Below are positions 1-13,562 of a stretch of DNA of 64,000 nucleotides, in pieces. A program made the position numbers and the translations under genes. Position 1 is the stretch's first letter. The number at the start of each line of letters is the position of its first letter. A model generated the notes under the pieces. That model was not told where the DNA came from, made no database searches, and was given only the letters and a program-made list of their open reading frames with translations. This DNA comes from Sipunculus nudus (taxonomy: Eukaryota; Annelida; Sipuncula; Golfingiida; Sipunculidae): assembly GCA_026874595.1 (NCBI GenBank), contig CM049306.1, positions 2,062,019 through 2,126,018 on the forward strand. Direction: 5' to 3'.

Positions 1-1388
1 TCATGATTATTGCATATTATTATTTAGTATCAAAACTGACAATTCAGTCCTTTATGTATGTATCAGGAGAGGAATTTATGTAGGGCTGTGTCCTGTTTCC
101 CAATCCTTCTAAATATATCCAATAAAAATACTGTTTACGTCAAGATTCTGGACAGATTCTAAACTGGAGACAAAAGTACCCATCTTCTCGGGTGTATTAT
201 TTTATCACATCTTGAGAGTGAACAGAGAGCTGGTAAACTTTACAATAATGCTAGCATGTGTGGCTTTTATTCTTCAGGCATGCCCTTCTTCATTGCAGCA
301 AAACCAGCATAGGATAATTTAGGAATATAGAGAGTGAATTAAACTTACATCAATTTTACAAAAAAAAAATAAAATATTATATATATCACTTTCACAATAA
401 ATTTGGTATTAAACAATCATGTACTTTAAATTTTGTACATAACAGGATCTAATTATTTGATATCAAAATTTCACATATTAAATAATAGAATATTAACAGT
501 TACTTATATTCTCATATTATATAATCAGATAAATTAATATCGTGAAAAAAATGGTTCATTTAATTTTCAATATAAATTAACATAATTTAAGATATTGAAT
601 GAAGGTCTTCAAAATTGGTATTAAAAGAATAGTTTTAAAAGAATATGTATATAAATTAACTAGATCATACATGTGCTTGCAGTATGACTTTATCTAAGTG
701 AATTTAGTACTGGGTATGGGTTTATATAGCATTGTAGGCTTCAATATTTTATGGGTAGTGAAAACACCATAAGCTTATCATAAACATTTTGGGTCTGCAC
801 TGGGTCTGGTTCCATATTATATTTTTCTTGAATGTGTGTTATTGTAATCTGTATGATTAAAATGCAAAGTGGTTTGTGAAAATAAATCAAGGTACATTTC
901 AGAATATGCACATGGATTGATGGATGTGAGATAATAATACACAATAATAATACACTATTTATCTGTCTCTTAACATTAAACATGCCTCGGTTTATCCATG
1001 GTTTACCAATCAAAAGTTCAGATTGTGCCAGGTAACTTATTTGGCTGTGACCTGCTCTGTCCAGTACTCTTAAGTAATTAGCACCAGTGGTCACCAGCAA
1101 TGTGGCAGCTGGCCAATGCTTGTCTCAACAATAGGCACATCCTGGGCAATTACTAGACAAAAACTGAGTCTGTTCAGCATTATTTGCTGATATGCTTCAT
1201 GATCAAGGGGCTCACAGGAAGTAATAGAGGTAATATGTATTACTCTATTACTTTGCCTTCTGTTTCTATTACTATTACTATTACAGCTCAAATTTTTGAC
1301 TCTATTACTATTACTATTACTATTACATGGAAAAAGCTGTAATAGTCTATTACTATTACTATTACTTATTACTATTACCCCATGTCTG
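1..1388 (-). mobile_element. Partial hAT-like non-autonomous transposon (left part outside window)
   Basis: This stretch is a diverged reverse-complement copy of the complete element at 18854-20904. The end inside the window reads CCCCATGTCTG at 1378-1388, preceded by runs of the hexamer CTATTA, exactly as at the ends of the complete copy. The copy aligns down to base 1 (matching about 20268 of the other copy), so its second end lies beyond the left edge and its target duplication cannot be checked. No intact transposase is visible; the minus-strand open frames here show no domain I recognise. Confidence 0.75.
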
Positions 1389-1577
1389 CCTATAAATTCT
1401 AAGAAAATGCAGTTTTTTGGATGACTGATTATTTGCAAAAACTTTGGTGATGCTAGCTCCTGCCGTTTTTGAGATAGCTATGGTTAACGTACACACGACA
1501 CACAACGTACGAAGCTGCACCATCGCATAAGCTCACAGGTTCGCTAAAAAGATTGTGGATGCATTTTAAGCCACATA

Positions 1578-4500
1578 AACCTCACAGCATGATGATCATG
1601 ACAAGCCTCACAGCATGATGATGGTGACAAGCCTCACAGCATGATGATGGTGACAAGCCTCACAGTATGATGATAGTGACAAGCCTCACAGCATGATGAT
1701 GGTGACAAGCCTCACAGTGTGATGATAGTGACAAGCCTCACAGCATGATGATAGTGACAAGCCTCACAGCATGATGATAGTGACAAGCCTCACAGCATGA
1801 TGATAGTGACAAGCCTCACAGTATGATGATAGTGACAAGCCTCACAGCATGATGATGGTGACAAGCCTCACAGTGTGATGATAGTGACAAGCCTCACAGC
1901 ATGATGATAGTGACAAGCCTCACAGTGTGATGATAGTGACAAGCCTCAAAGCATGATGATAGTGACAAGCCTCACAGCATGATGATCATGACAAGCCTCA
2001 CAACATGATGATGGTGACAAGCCTCACAGTATGATGATAGTGACAAGCCTCACAGCATGATGATAGTGACAAGCCTCACAGTGTGATGATAGTGACAAGC
2101 CTCACAGCATGATGATGGTGACAAGCCTCACAGTATGGTGATTGTGACAAGCCTCACAGTATGATAGTGATAAGCCTCACAGTATGATGATACATGTAGT
2201 GACAAGCCTCACTGCAGAATGATAGTAATGAGCTTCACAGTATGATGATAGTGAGGAGCTTCACAGCATTATGATAGTGACAAGCCTCACGGCATGATTA
2301 AAGTGACAAGCCTCACAGCATGATGATACATGTAGTGACAAGCCTCACAGTATGATAACAGTGACAAGCCTCACAGCATGATGATACATGAAGTGACAAG
2401 CCTCACAGTATGATGATAGTGATAAGCTTCACAGTATGATGATACATGTAGTGACAAGCCTTACAGATGATGACAGTGATGAGCTTCACAGTATGATGAT
2501 GACAGTGACAGCCTCACAGCATGATGATGATCATTACAAACATGTAATGACAAGCCTCGCAGCATGATGATAGTGATAAGCATCACAGTTTGATCATAGT
2601 GACAAGCCTCACAGCATGATAGTGACAAGCCTCACAGTATGATAATAGTATTAAGCCTAACAGCATGATGAAACATGTAGTGACAAGCCTCACTACATGA
2701 TGTTAGTGACAAGCCTCACAGTATGATGATAGTGATAAGCCCCACAGTATGATGATAGTGACAAGCCTCACAGCATGATGATAGTGAAAAGCCTAACAGC
2801 ATGATGATACATGTAGAGGCAAGCCTCACAGCATGATGATAGTGATAAGCCCCACGGTATGATGAAAATGATAAGCCTCACAACATAATGATACATGTAG
2901 TCACAAGCCTCACTGCATATTTATAATGATAAGCTTCACAAATTGATGATAGTGACAAGCCTCACAGTATGATGATAGTGCTTAGCCTCACAGTATGATG
3001 ATAGTGCTTAGCCTCACTGCATGATGTTCGTGACAAGCCTCACAGTATGATGATAGTGATAGGCCCCACAGTATAATGATAGTGACAAGTCTCACAGTAT
3101 GATGATAGTGATAAGCCCCACAGTATGATGATAATGACAAGCCTCACAGCATGATAAAACATGTAGTGAAAAGCCTCACTGCATGATGTTAATGACAAGC
3201 CTTACAGTATGATGATAGTGATAAGCCCACAGTATGGTGATAGTGAAAAGCCTCACAGCATGATGATAAATGTAGTGACAAGCCTTACAGCATGATGACA
3301 GTGACAAGCTTCACAGTATGATGATGACAGTGACAGCCTCACAGCATGATGATGATAGTGATAAGCCTCACAGCAAGATGACTGTGTCAAGCCTCACTGC
3401 ATGATGATCATTACAAACATTTAGTGACAAGCCTCACTGCATGATGTTAATGACAAGCCTCACAGTATGATGATAGTGATAAGGCCCACAGTATAATGAT
3501 AGTGACAAGCCTCACAGCATGATGATAGTGACAAGCCTCACAGTATGATGATGGTGACAAATCTCACAGCATGAAAAAATATGTAGTGACAAAGCCCACT
3601 GCATGATGATAGCAACAAGCCTCACAGCATGATGACAGTGACAAGCCTCACAGTGTGATGATAGTGATCAGCTTCACAGCATAATGATACATGTAGTGAG
3701 ATACCTCACAGCATGATGATAAATGTAGTGACAAGCCTTACAGCATGATGACAGTGACAAGCTTCACAGTATGATGATGACAGTGACAGCCTCACAGCAT
3801 GATGATGATAGTGACAAGTCTCACAGTATGATGATAGTGACAAGCCTCACAGCATGATGATAGTGACAAGCCTCACAGCATGATGATAGTTACAAGCCTA
3901 ACAGTATGATAATAGTGATAAGCCCCACAGTATGATGAAAGTGACAAGCCTCACAGCATTATGATTCATGTTGTGACAAGCCTCACAGTATGATGATAGT
4001 GATAAGCCCAACAATATGATGATAGTGACAGACCTAAGCATGATGATACATGTAGTGACAAGCCTAAGCATGATGACAGTGATGAGCTTCACAGCATGAA
4101 GATGACAGTGAAAAAGCCTGACAGCATGATGACAGTGACAAGCCCCACAGCATGATTGTGACAAGATTGACAGCATGATGATCATAACAACCCTCACAGC
4201 ATGATAATAGTGACAAGCCTCACAGCATGATGATAATAACGAGCCTCACAGCATAATGATAGTAATAAGCCTCACAGCATGATGATAGTGACAAGCCTCA
4301 CAGCATGATGATAGTGACAAGCCTCACAGTATGATGATTGTGACAAGCCTCACAGCATGACGATAGTGACAAGCCTCACAGCATGATGATTGTGACAAGC
4401 CTCACAGCATGATGATAGCGACAAGCCTCACTGCATGATGATTGTGACAAGCCTCACAGCATGATGATAGTGACAAGCCTCACAGCATGATGATAGTGAC

Positions 4501-4842
4501 AAGCCTCACAGCATGATGATAGTGAGAAGCCTCACTGCATAATGATTGTGACAAGCCTCACAGCATGATGATAGTGACAAGCCTCACAGCATGATGATAG
4601 TGACAAGCCTCACAGTATGATGATTGTGACAAGCCTCACAGCATGATGATTGTGACAAGCCTCACAGCATGATGATTGTGACAAGCCTCACAGCATGATG
4701 ATAGTGACAAGCCTCACAGTATGATGATTGTGACAAGCCTCTCAGCATGATGATTGTGACAAGCCTCACAGCATGATGATTGTGACAAGCCTCACTGCAT
4801 GATGATTGTGACAAGCCTCACAGTATGATGATTGTGACAATA
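1578..4842. repeat. 26-bp minisatellite, about 3.3 kb
   Basis: The tandem unit is 26 bp, built around ACAAGCCTCACAGCATGATG followed by ATAGTG, about 125 copies. Units at both edges (about 1580-2150 and 4200-4840) are nearly identical. The centre (about 2150-4200) is degenerate and contains longer units with ACATGTAGTG insertions. It lies downstream of the SFR1 stop codon. There are no unique spacers between repeats. Confidence 0.97.
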
Positions 4843-5538
4843 TATTTTGTCTCCTTTGTTAATATGACACACACACTAAATCCTGGATCTCATCACCCCA
4901 TGGTCAATTAGAAAGCTCATTTCTCATAGAAATACTTAACCAGATTTTTTATTACAAAATAAATAACTGTCAACATAAACCAACACTGAAATATCTTCTT
5001 AAGTAATGCTAACACACTGAATACCTAATCCTTATCAAAAGCACATGATCTATCAGGAGACAAATAAAAACCAGGCTTGATACAGTCAATCTGAACTATC
5101 GCACACTTGTAACATTATTGTGGAAGAGTCCAAAGTTATGGATGTGTTAATATAGTGAGTGGAACATGTAAACCATCCTAGCATACAATTCACTCCACCT
5201 GACAATGTTTTAAAGAAAAAGTTGACAGACAACTAAAATGTTTAAACAGAAGTTACAGCTGAAAAATTCCTTTGCACATTTGGATTAATATGCAAAGAGC
5301 AGACTGTGTCACTGAGAGGTATTTGAAACATTACTGTTCAATAACCTGTGGCAAGCACACAATCGACCAAACAATAGTTTGAACATATGACAAGATCACA
5401 GTTTTCTCTGGCAGTATCAGAATGCAATTAGTGTAGGACTCCGTTGTCAATACATGTGTCTCCAGCCAGTCATATCACAGAAGTCATACGCCCTTTCACA
5501 ATTATCTTAGATCTGTCACTGCCTTAATATTACAATGT
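4843..5538 (-). other. SFR1 3' flank / probable 3' UTR
   Basis: Non-repetitive sequence between the 26-bp array and the SFR1 stop codon. On the minus strand the first clear AATAAA lies at 4953-4948, about 590 bases past the stop, close to the array edge. It is a plausible but unproven polyadenylation signal. I see no other gene here. Confidence 0.35.
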
Positions 5539-5718
5539 TCAGGTAAATTCTTCTTGTTCAGAATTGTACCCTATAAATTTGTGATCGAGACTGAAGTGGT
5601 CAACCAGCTGAGTTAAAGTGGGTTGTGGGTCCTGAGTCAATGAGTGCAGTTCTTGTAGGGCATCTTGAGTAACTGATCGCCAGCGGTTAATTAATCCTTG
5701 CAGTACGGCCAGATCATT
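5539..5718 (-). CDS. SFR1: SFR1 last coding exon (C-terminal conserved domain)
   Basis: This exon encodes the last 59 residues of SWI5-dependent recombination DNA repair protein 1 and a TGA stop at 5541-5539. The acceptor is a pyrimidine-rich tract ending TTTCAG just before 5718, and the frame is phase 0, matching the previous exon. Recognisable blocks are NDLAVLQGLINRWRSVTQ near the start, then LTQLVDHFSLD, and a terminal YNSEQEEF. This is the order and spacing of the conserved SFR1 C-terminus, which binds SWI5 and stimulates RAD51 filaments (family knowledge). The joined protein is about 210-212 residues, somewhat shorter than vertebrate SFR1 because the N-terminal part is less conserved. 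No frameshift or stop interrupts it. Confidence 0.9.
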   Translation of the reverse strand, partial: NDLAVLQGLINRWRSVTQDALQELHSLTQDPQPTLTQLVDHFSLDHKFIGYNSEQEEFT

Positions 5719-6185
5719 CTGAAAGAAATGAAATCACCTGCTGGATTATTGGTCCTTATATTAAAATGTCATCAAAATATTATCAATTTATGTTCTCACC
5801 AAGCAAGCAATAGTTGTTTTGTTTGATATAAAGCATACAAATCATATTCATGTTGACACAAATTTACAAAAAGTCAACCATTTTCAAGTTAACAAATTCA
5901 TCATCTACCGGTAATACTGAAAAGGAGGATTTGGTCTACTTTTGTCCTCAATGTTCTCTGAAGCTGTGTTATCTATCACACGGTGTTATACCTCATTTTG
6001 AAGATTATTGTCCTCACAGTGACCTCGCTGATATAAGAATGAATAATTTTTAATGTACACATCATTTTAAGTGATTTTTGACCTCCTTGAGCCAAATTCC
6101 TGATCTCATTTAATACATCCCCCAAGCTTGATAAAAAGCCCAATTACCAGGTTTATCAGCTAGTTTTATATAAGTTTTTTTATAT

Positions 6186-8420
6186 AAGCTAGTTTTTAGC
6201 TCAGCTGACTGAAAGTCATCTGAGCTATAGTGATCACACTTTGTCCGTCCTCCGTCCAGCCGTCCATTAACAGGGCACAAACTGTAACCGCTGGACCTGG
6301 AATCTTCTCACATGGCATCCTGTGAGGTCCATAAAAATTCTCCTTGGAAACCTGAAATTAGGTCTCTGTTACCCATATTCCCTGACCTATGGGTCTCATA
6401 AGTACCCCCCAGAAAAATAAAAAAAATTGATACAAAAGCTCAAGTATCTGAATAACTACTGCATTGATCATCATGATTCTTTGCATGAATATTGATCACG
6501 GAGTGTTCTATCAGTTCCTGCAAATTGGTGGCGCCACCTGTATTTTTTCTTATTTTTACGATTTTTTTCTCTATTTTTGAGACCTTCAAAGAAGTTGTCA
6601 GTTGTTAACAAGGCACAAATCGTGAACACTGGACTTGGAATCTTCTAACTAATGACATCAAGGGAGGTCCATAAAAAGTCTGTGAAATGTGAAATTAGGT
6701 CTCTGTTACCCATATTCTTGGATCTATGGGGCTCATAAGTACCCCTCAGAATAATTAGAAAGTTGATACAAACGCTCCAGTATCTAATTAAATAATGCAC
6801 TGATCACCATGATTTTTTGCATGCATACTGATCATGGACTGTTTCTTCAGTTCCTGCAGAGTGGTGGCGCCATCTGTATATTTTCAAATTTTCACACATT
6901 ATTTTTTTTCTATTTTTGAGACCATTCAAATAAAGCATCATCTGTTAACAGGGCACAAATCATCACTGTTTACCTAGAATCTTCCATCTTATCAACTAAA
7001 GAGTTGAATAACTAATGCATTGATTGCTATGATTCTTTGCATCAGTTCCTGTAGACTGGTAGCTACCCTCTCCCCCCCCCCCCCCCCCCCATGAGGCCAT
7101 GAGGCATGTTGTTTTCAGTGCCATCATTTGTCATTGTCATCCTCATCTGTAGGATATCTTGTGAAGAAAATAACTTTTGAAGGGCTGCATATTTTCTGCC
7201 AAAATTTGAAACACTCAATTGTTCATAACAAAATCTCGGAGGAGTTTGTAAACCAGTGACCTTGGTCTTCATCTTCAAGGTCAAATCTGCCAAAATGTAA
7301 ATTTTTTTTAACCCATAACTTTTGAAGTATAAAACATTTTGTCCTCAAGTTTGGTACACCAATTGTTCCTACTATGTTCTTGGATAAGTTCAAAACCTGG
7401 TGACCTTGACCTTTCCTTCAAGGTAAATTTGCAGAAATGTAAAATTTTATGAATCTCATAACTTTTGTAGTATTTCCAATTTTGTCCTCAAATTTGGTTC
7501 ACCAATTGGTACTACCAAGCTCTCAGACAAGTTTGAAACCTGGTGACCTTCAGGACCAGGATCTTCAAGGTCAAATCAGTGGAATTTTAGTTATTGTTTT
7601 GTGGAAGGTATAACTTTTGAAGGGCTACATATTTTCCTCCAAAATTTGCAACACTCATTGTTCCTACCAAAATCTTGGACGTGATAGAAATCCTGTGACC
7701 TTGACCTTGATCTTCAAGATCAAATTTATGCACTTCTAGGCTAATGGTGACCCAAATAACTTTGAAAGAAGTGAAGATTTTTCTTCAAATTTGATACACC
7801 AGTTCTTTCAACCAAAATGTCATCAGAGTTCGAAAAGCGGTGACCTTGACCTTCAAGGTCTAATCTGCTGAGATCTAGATTCATTGTTTTGAGACATTGC
7901 ATATTTTACCCCTAATGTTTTGGGACAACCCATAGGGGGGAGACATATATCTGTTTTGCACTGCAAAAACAGAGCCATTCTAGTTTTGATTTTTTTTACA
8001 CATTTTATGTCTATTTTTATAACTTCAAATTAAGCAGTTGTCCATTAACAATAACAGGACACAAATCATGAATGCTGGACCTAGAATCTTCATACTTGAC
8101 ATCCTTGAGTTCCATGAAAAATATCCTTGGAAAATTGAAATTAGGTCATGGTTAACTATATTATGCAAATAAGGGGGGGAACATAATTTTTAAGCACCAA
8201 GTGAGTCAGGTGGGGCACAAATTGTATCCATTTGGCCTAAAATCCTCATACATGACTTTCAGGGAGGTCCCTAAAAATCTCCCTGGAAACCTGAAATGTC
8301 ACTCTGACCCATTTTCTACAAGCATTGTTATAGAACTTGATTTTAACAATAAATTAGTCAGGAGGGCATAAATGGTAGCAGCTGCATGTAGGTTAAGGTC
8401 ACTGTAACCTATATCTAAGA
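6186..8420. repeat. Hairpin-headed degenerate molluscan-type dispersed repeat
   Basis: It begins with an inverted repeat, TAGCTCAGCTGACT paired with AGTCATCTGAGCTA at about 6194-6225. Diverged blocks of roughly 320 bp follow, with the recurring phrases 'aacagggcacaaa', 'gaggtccataaaaa' and 'gaaattaggtc'. GGTGGCGCCACCTG occurs near 6530 and a variant near 6865. From about 7250 to 7870 the phrases TGACCTTGACCTTC and TTCAAGGTCAAAT recur. A related copy lies at 33266-33650 and a weaker one at 48480-49600. The mollusc attribution is inference. Confidence 0.7.
7072..7090. repeat. Poly(C) run, about 19 bases
   Basis: An uninterrupted homopolymer of C inside the SFR1 intron. It is a likely site of length error in assembly. 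Confidence 0.9.
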
Positions 8421-9030
8421 GCTATTGGCAAAATTCATGATTTTGACTCTGAGAGTCTTTTAACCCATTGTTCAAGGCTCCTTGAATTCAGCTGAGCGTC
8501 ATATTCAACCACTACCATATGCCTAATTATGATCCAAAAGGATTCTCTCTGACGTGTGTTTATTAAACCAGTCTTGTAGGATTTTGTCCATATCCTGTAA
8601 CAAGGAAATTTAAATCGAAGCAAAGACTATGATTAGAAGCTAGATATGGTTAATAAGCAGACATCACCATTTATTAAGAATCACTTCTATGAATTAAACA
8701 ATTAAGATTACAATAAAGGCATCCTACCTTCTATTAATATTATGTAAAGAGTTCTGCAACTTTAAATATTGTAAATTTATAATCATTAAATAAACAAAAT
8801 TTTAATTTTATATTTAAATTGAGTTTACACATTCTAATACCCAGCTAGCAAATATACTTGTTCATTTTAAATGTGTATAGTGCTAAATTTCACTGGTCAT
8901 CATCTGCTCATCATTTCTGAATTTTATCAGAGTTCTAAATGAACAGGTTAGAAAACAGTTGCCTTTTGAGCTATTTTAGTTTGCCATATGTTAAAGATAT
9001 GACACGGTTTCTTAATTTAAAGAGAATTAC

Positions 9031-9483
9031 CTTCTGTCTGTACATTTTAACCATGTTCAGCTTGCGTAGCCTTTCCTCTTTCTCTGTGACAGCAGTTTGT
9101 AGGTGATTTCTCCGAGCTTTAAGCTGAGCTTCACTCACCCCCAGACTGCATGCTCTGTTACAATCTGTACTTTGTAGTGTGCTTGTCAACACTCCATCTT
9201 GGTCTTTCTTTATCTCTTTATTTTCAGTGGAATCACCATTTATTTTGTTCAAGCAAGTATCAGAATTTTGTGACTTCTTACCACCAGTAGTTTCACTACT
9301 GTCTCTGTCACTGTTACTCTCAGGTAGCATTTGATTTGGTGATTTAATGCCTAATTTGTAAGTGGGTATGTCACTTTTATCACTATCAGCAGAGCTCAGA
9401 TTTCTGGGTCTTCTGGATGCTGAGACTGGAGACCTGTAGGTCCTGCCACATCGCTTCAAGCGCTCACGAAGGGCTGAACTCAT
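9031..9483 (-). CDS. SFR1: SFR1 main coding exon (N-terminal and linker region)
   Basis: This exon encodes 151 residues of SFR1, the partner of SWI5 in the recombination mediator that helps RAD51 in homologous recombination. It opens with MSSALRERLK, resembling the conserved MSATLRERL block of vertebrate SFR1. A low-complexity Ser/Asp/Lys-rich linker follows. It ends with a basic coiled-coil segment, EKEERLRKLNMVKMYRQK, spliced in phase 0 to NDLAVLQ in the next exon. The donor is AAG followed by GTAATTC just below 9031. The sequence before the ATG at 9483 reads TTTCCTGTTCACCAG, a credible acceptor, so this may not be the first exon (see 17256-17261). The open frame continuing past the donor is intronic. 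Confidence 0.9.
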
Positions 9484-12400
9484 CTGGTGAACAGGAAACA
9501 GTAGACAAATGTTAGATGTAATATCCCTGGTGTCATGTCACTGTCAGCTGTCTCTGTAATATCCCTGATGTCATGTCACTGTTAGCTTTCTCTGTAATAT
9601 CCCTGAGGTCATAACATTGTTAGCTGTCTCTGTAGGATCCCTGATGTCATATCACTGTCAGCTATCTCTGTTATATCACTGAGGTCATATCACTGTCAGC
9701 TATCTCTGTAATATCCCTGATGTCATGTCACTGTCAGCTTTCTCTGTAATATCCCTGATGTCATAACATTGTCAGCTGTCTCTGTAAGATCCCTGATGTC
9801 ATATCACTGTCAGCTATCTCTGTTATATCACTGAGGTCATACCACTGTCAGCTATCTCTGTAATATCCCTGATGTCATGTCACTGTCAGCTTACTCTGTA
9901 ATATCCCTGATGACATAACATTGTCAGCTGTCTCTGTAAGATCCCTGATGTCACATTACTGTCAGCTATCTCTGTTATATCACTGAGGTCATATCACTGT
10001 CAGCTATCTCTGTATATCCCTGATGTCATGTCACTGTCAGCTTTCTCTGTAATATCCCTGAGGTCATAACATTGTCAGCTGTCTCTGTAAGATCCCTGAT
10101 GTCATATCACTGTCAGCTATCTCTTTAATATCCCTGATGTTGTATCACTGTCAGCTATCTCTGTAATTTCACTGTAAGCTATCTCTGTCATATCCCTGAT
10201 GTCATTTCACTGTCAGCTGTCTCTGTAATATCACTGGCAGCTATCTCTGTAAAATCCCTGATGTCATATCACTGTCAGCTATCTTTGTAATATCACTGTC
10301 AGCTATCTCTGTAATACCCTGATGTCATATCACTGTATGCTATCTTTGTAACATCAATGTCAGCTATCTCTGTAATATCCCTGATGTCATATCACTGTCA
10401 GCTATCTCTGTTATATTCCTGATGTCATATATCTGACAGCTATCTCTGTAATATTCCTGATGTTGCATCACTGTCAGTTATCTCTGTAATATCCCTGATG
10501 TCATATCTCTGTCAGCTCGCTCTGTTGTAATATCCCTGATGTCATTTCATGGTCAGCTATCTCTGTAAAATCCATGATGTAATATCACTGTCAGCTATCT
10601 CTGCAAAATCCCTGATGTAATAATACTGTCAGCTATCTCTGTCATATCCCTGATGTCATTTCACTGTCAGCTATCTCTGTAATATCACTATAAGCTATCT
10701 CTGTAATATCCCTGATGTCATATCACTGTCAGCTATCTCTGTAATATCCCTGATGTCATATCACTGTCAGCTATCTCTGTAATGTCCCTGATGTCATATC
10801 ACTGTCAGCTATCTCTGTAATGTACCTGATGGCATATCCGGTCAGTTATTTCTGTAATGGACCTGATTTTGTATCACTGTCAGCTATCTCTGTAATATCC
10901 CTGATGTCATATCACTGTCAGCTATCTCTGTAATATCACTGTAAGCTATCTCTGTAAATTCCCTGATGTCATTTCACTGTCAGCTATCTCTGTAATATCA
11001 CTGTCAGCTATCTCTGTAAAATCCCTGATGTCATATCACTGTCAGTTATCTCTGTAATATCACTGTCAGCTATCTCTGTAATATCCCTGATGTCATATCA
11101 CTGTCAGCTATCTCTGTAATATTCCTGATGTCATATCACTGTCAGTTATCTCTGTAATACCCCTGATGTCATATCACTGTTTGCTATCTCTGTAATGTCC
11201 CTGATGTCATATCACTGTCAGCTATCTCTGTAATATCCCTGATGTCATATCACTGACAGCTATCTCTGTAATATCCCTAATGTCATATCACTGTCAGCTA
11301 TCTATGTAATGTACCTGATGGCATATCACTGTCAGTTATCTCTGTAATGTACCTGATGTCATATCACTGTCAGCTATATCTATGATATTCCTGATGTCAT
11401 ATCACTGTCAGTTATCTGTGTAATATCCCTGATGTCATATCACTGTCAGCTATCTCTGGAATATCACTGTAAGCTATCTCTGTAATATCCCTGATGTCAT
11501 ATCACTGTCAGCTATCTCTGTTATTTCACTGGCAGCTTTCTCTGTAAAATTCCTGATGTCATATCACTGTCAGCTATCTCTGGAATATCACTGTCAGCTA
11601 TCTCTGTAATATCCCTGATGTCATATCACTGTCAGCTATCTCTGTTATATCCCTGATGTCATATCTCTTTCAGCTATGTCTGTAATGTCCCTGATGTCAT
11701 ATCACTGTCAGCTATCTCTGTAATGTCCCTGATGGCATATCACTGTCAGTTATCTCTGTAATGTACCTGAAGTCATATCACTGTCAGTTTTCTCTGTAAT
11801 ATTCCTGATGTCATATCACTGTCAGTTATCTCTGTAATATCCCTGATGTCATATCACTGTCAGCTATCTCTGTAATGTACCTGATGTCATATCTCTGTCA
11901 GCTAACCCTGTAATGTCCCTGATGTCATATCACTGTCAGCTATCTCTGTAATGTACCTGATGGCATATCACTGTCAGTTATCTCTGTAATATACTGATGT
12001 CATATCACTGTCAGCTATATCTGTAATATTCCTGATGTCATATCACTGTCAGCTATATCTGTAATATTCCTGATGGCATATCACTGTTAGTTATCTCTGT
12101 AATGTACCTGATATCATATCACTGTCAGTTATCTCTGTAATATCCCTGATGTCATATCACTGTCATCTATATCTGTAATATTCCTGATGTCATATCACTG
12201 TCAGCTATCTCTGTAATGTACCTGATGGCATATCACTGTCAGTTATTTCTGTAATGGACCTGATTTTGTATCACTGTCAGTTATCTCTGTAATATCCCTG
12301 ATGTCATATCACTGTCAGCTATCTCTGTAATATCACTGTAAGCTATCTCTGTAAATTCCCTGATGTCATTTCACTGTCAGCTATCTCTGTAATATCACTG

Positions 12401-13562
12401 TCAGCTATCTCTGTAAAATCCCTGATGTCATATCACTGTCAGTTATCTCTGTAATATCACTGTCAGCTATCTCTGTAATATCCCTGATGTCATATCACTG
12501 TCAGCTATCTCTGTAATATTCCTGATGTCATATCACTGTCAGTTATCTCTGTAATACCCCTGATGTCATATCACTGTTTGCTATCTCTGTAATGTCCCTG
12601 ATGTCATATCACTGTCAGCTATCTCTGTAATATTCCTGATGTCATATCACTGACAGCTATCTCTGTAATATCCCTAATGTCATATCACTGTCAGCTATCT
12701 ATGTAATGTACCTGATGGCATATCACTGTCAGTTATCTCTGTAATGTACCTGATGTCATATCACTGTCAGCTATATCTATGATATTCCTGATGTCATATC
12801 ACTGTCAGTTATCTGTGTAATATCCCTGATGTCATATCACTGTCAGCTATCTCTGGAATATCACTGTAAGCTATCTCTGTAATATCCCTGATGTCATATC
12901 ACTGTCAGCTATCTCTGTTATTTCACTGGCAGCTTTCTCTGTAAAATTCCTGATGTCATATCACTGTCAGCTATCTCTGGAATATCACTGTCAGCTATCT
13001 CTGTAATATCCCTGATGTCATATCACTGTCAGCTATCTCTGTTATATCCCTGATGTCATATCTCTTTCAGCTATGTCTGTAATGTCCCTGATGTCATATC
13101 ACTGTCAGCTATCTCTGTAATGTCCCTGATGGCATATCACTGTCAGTTATCACTGTAATGTACCTGAAGCCATTCACTGTCAGTTTTCTCTGTAATATTC
13201 CTGATGTCATATCACTGTCAGTTATCTCTGTAATATCTCTGATGTCATATCACTGTCAGCTATCTCTGTAATGTACCTGATGTCATATCTCTGTCAGCTA
13301 ACCCTGTAATGTCCCTGATGTCATATCACTGTCAGCTATCTCTGTAATGTACCTGATGGCATATCACTGTCAGTTATCTCTGTAATGTACTGATGTCATA
13401 TCACTGTCAGCTATATCTGTAATATTCCTGATGTCATATCACTGTCAGCTATATCTGTAATATTCCTGATGGCATATCACTGTTAGTTATCTCTGTAATG
13501 TACCTGATGTCATATCACTGTCAGTTATCTCTGTAATATCCCTGATGTCATATCACTGTCAG
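9484..13562. repeat. 38-bp minisatellite, about 4.1 kb
   Basis: The tandem unit is 38 bp: CTGTAATATCCCTGATGTCA followed by TATCACTGTCAGCTATCT, about 105 copies. Half-units lacking the CCTGATGTCAT part are interspersed. A block of about 1.4 kb is itself tandemly duplicated: the marker GTCAGTTATTTCTGTAATGG occurs near 10841 and again at 12238. The array abuts the 5' side of the SFR1 main exon and probably sits in the first intron. Confidence 0.97.

Larger units (their letters stand above)
5719..9030 (-). other. SFR1: SFR1 intron (3.3 kb)
   Basis: Bounded by donor GTAATTC (minus strand, just below 9031) and acceptor TTTCAG (above 5718). It contains degenerate dispersed repeats between about 6186 and 8420, described separately. 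Positions 5719-6185 and 8421-9030 hold no recognisable gene or element. Confidence 0.8.

Noticed and set aside
1091-1438. 115-codon minus-strand frame with Asn/Ser repeats
   Set aside because: The repeat residues come from the CTATTA hexamer run at the end of the hAT-like element. No transposase motif is visible.
1578-4842. Possible CRISPR array
   Set aside because: The repeats are directly tandem with no unique spacers, and the context is an intron-bearing eukaryotic genome.
8435-8623. Possible extra SFR1 exon (62-codon frame)
   Set aside because: It does not resemble SFR1, and exon 9031-9483 joins exon 5539-5718 in phase with conserved sequence on both sides, leaving no room for it.
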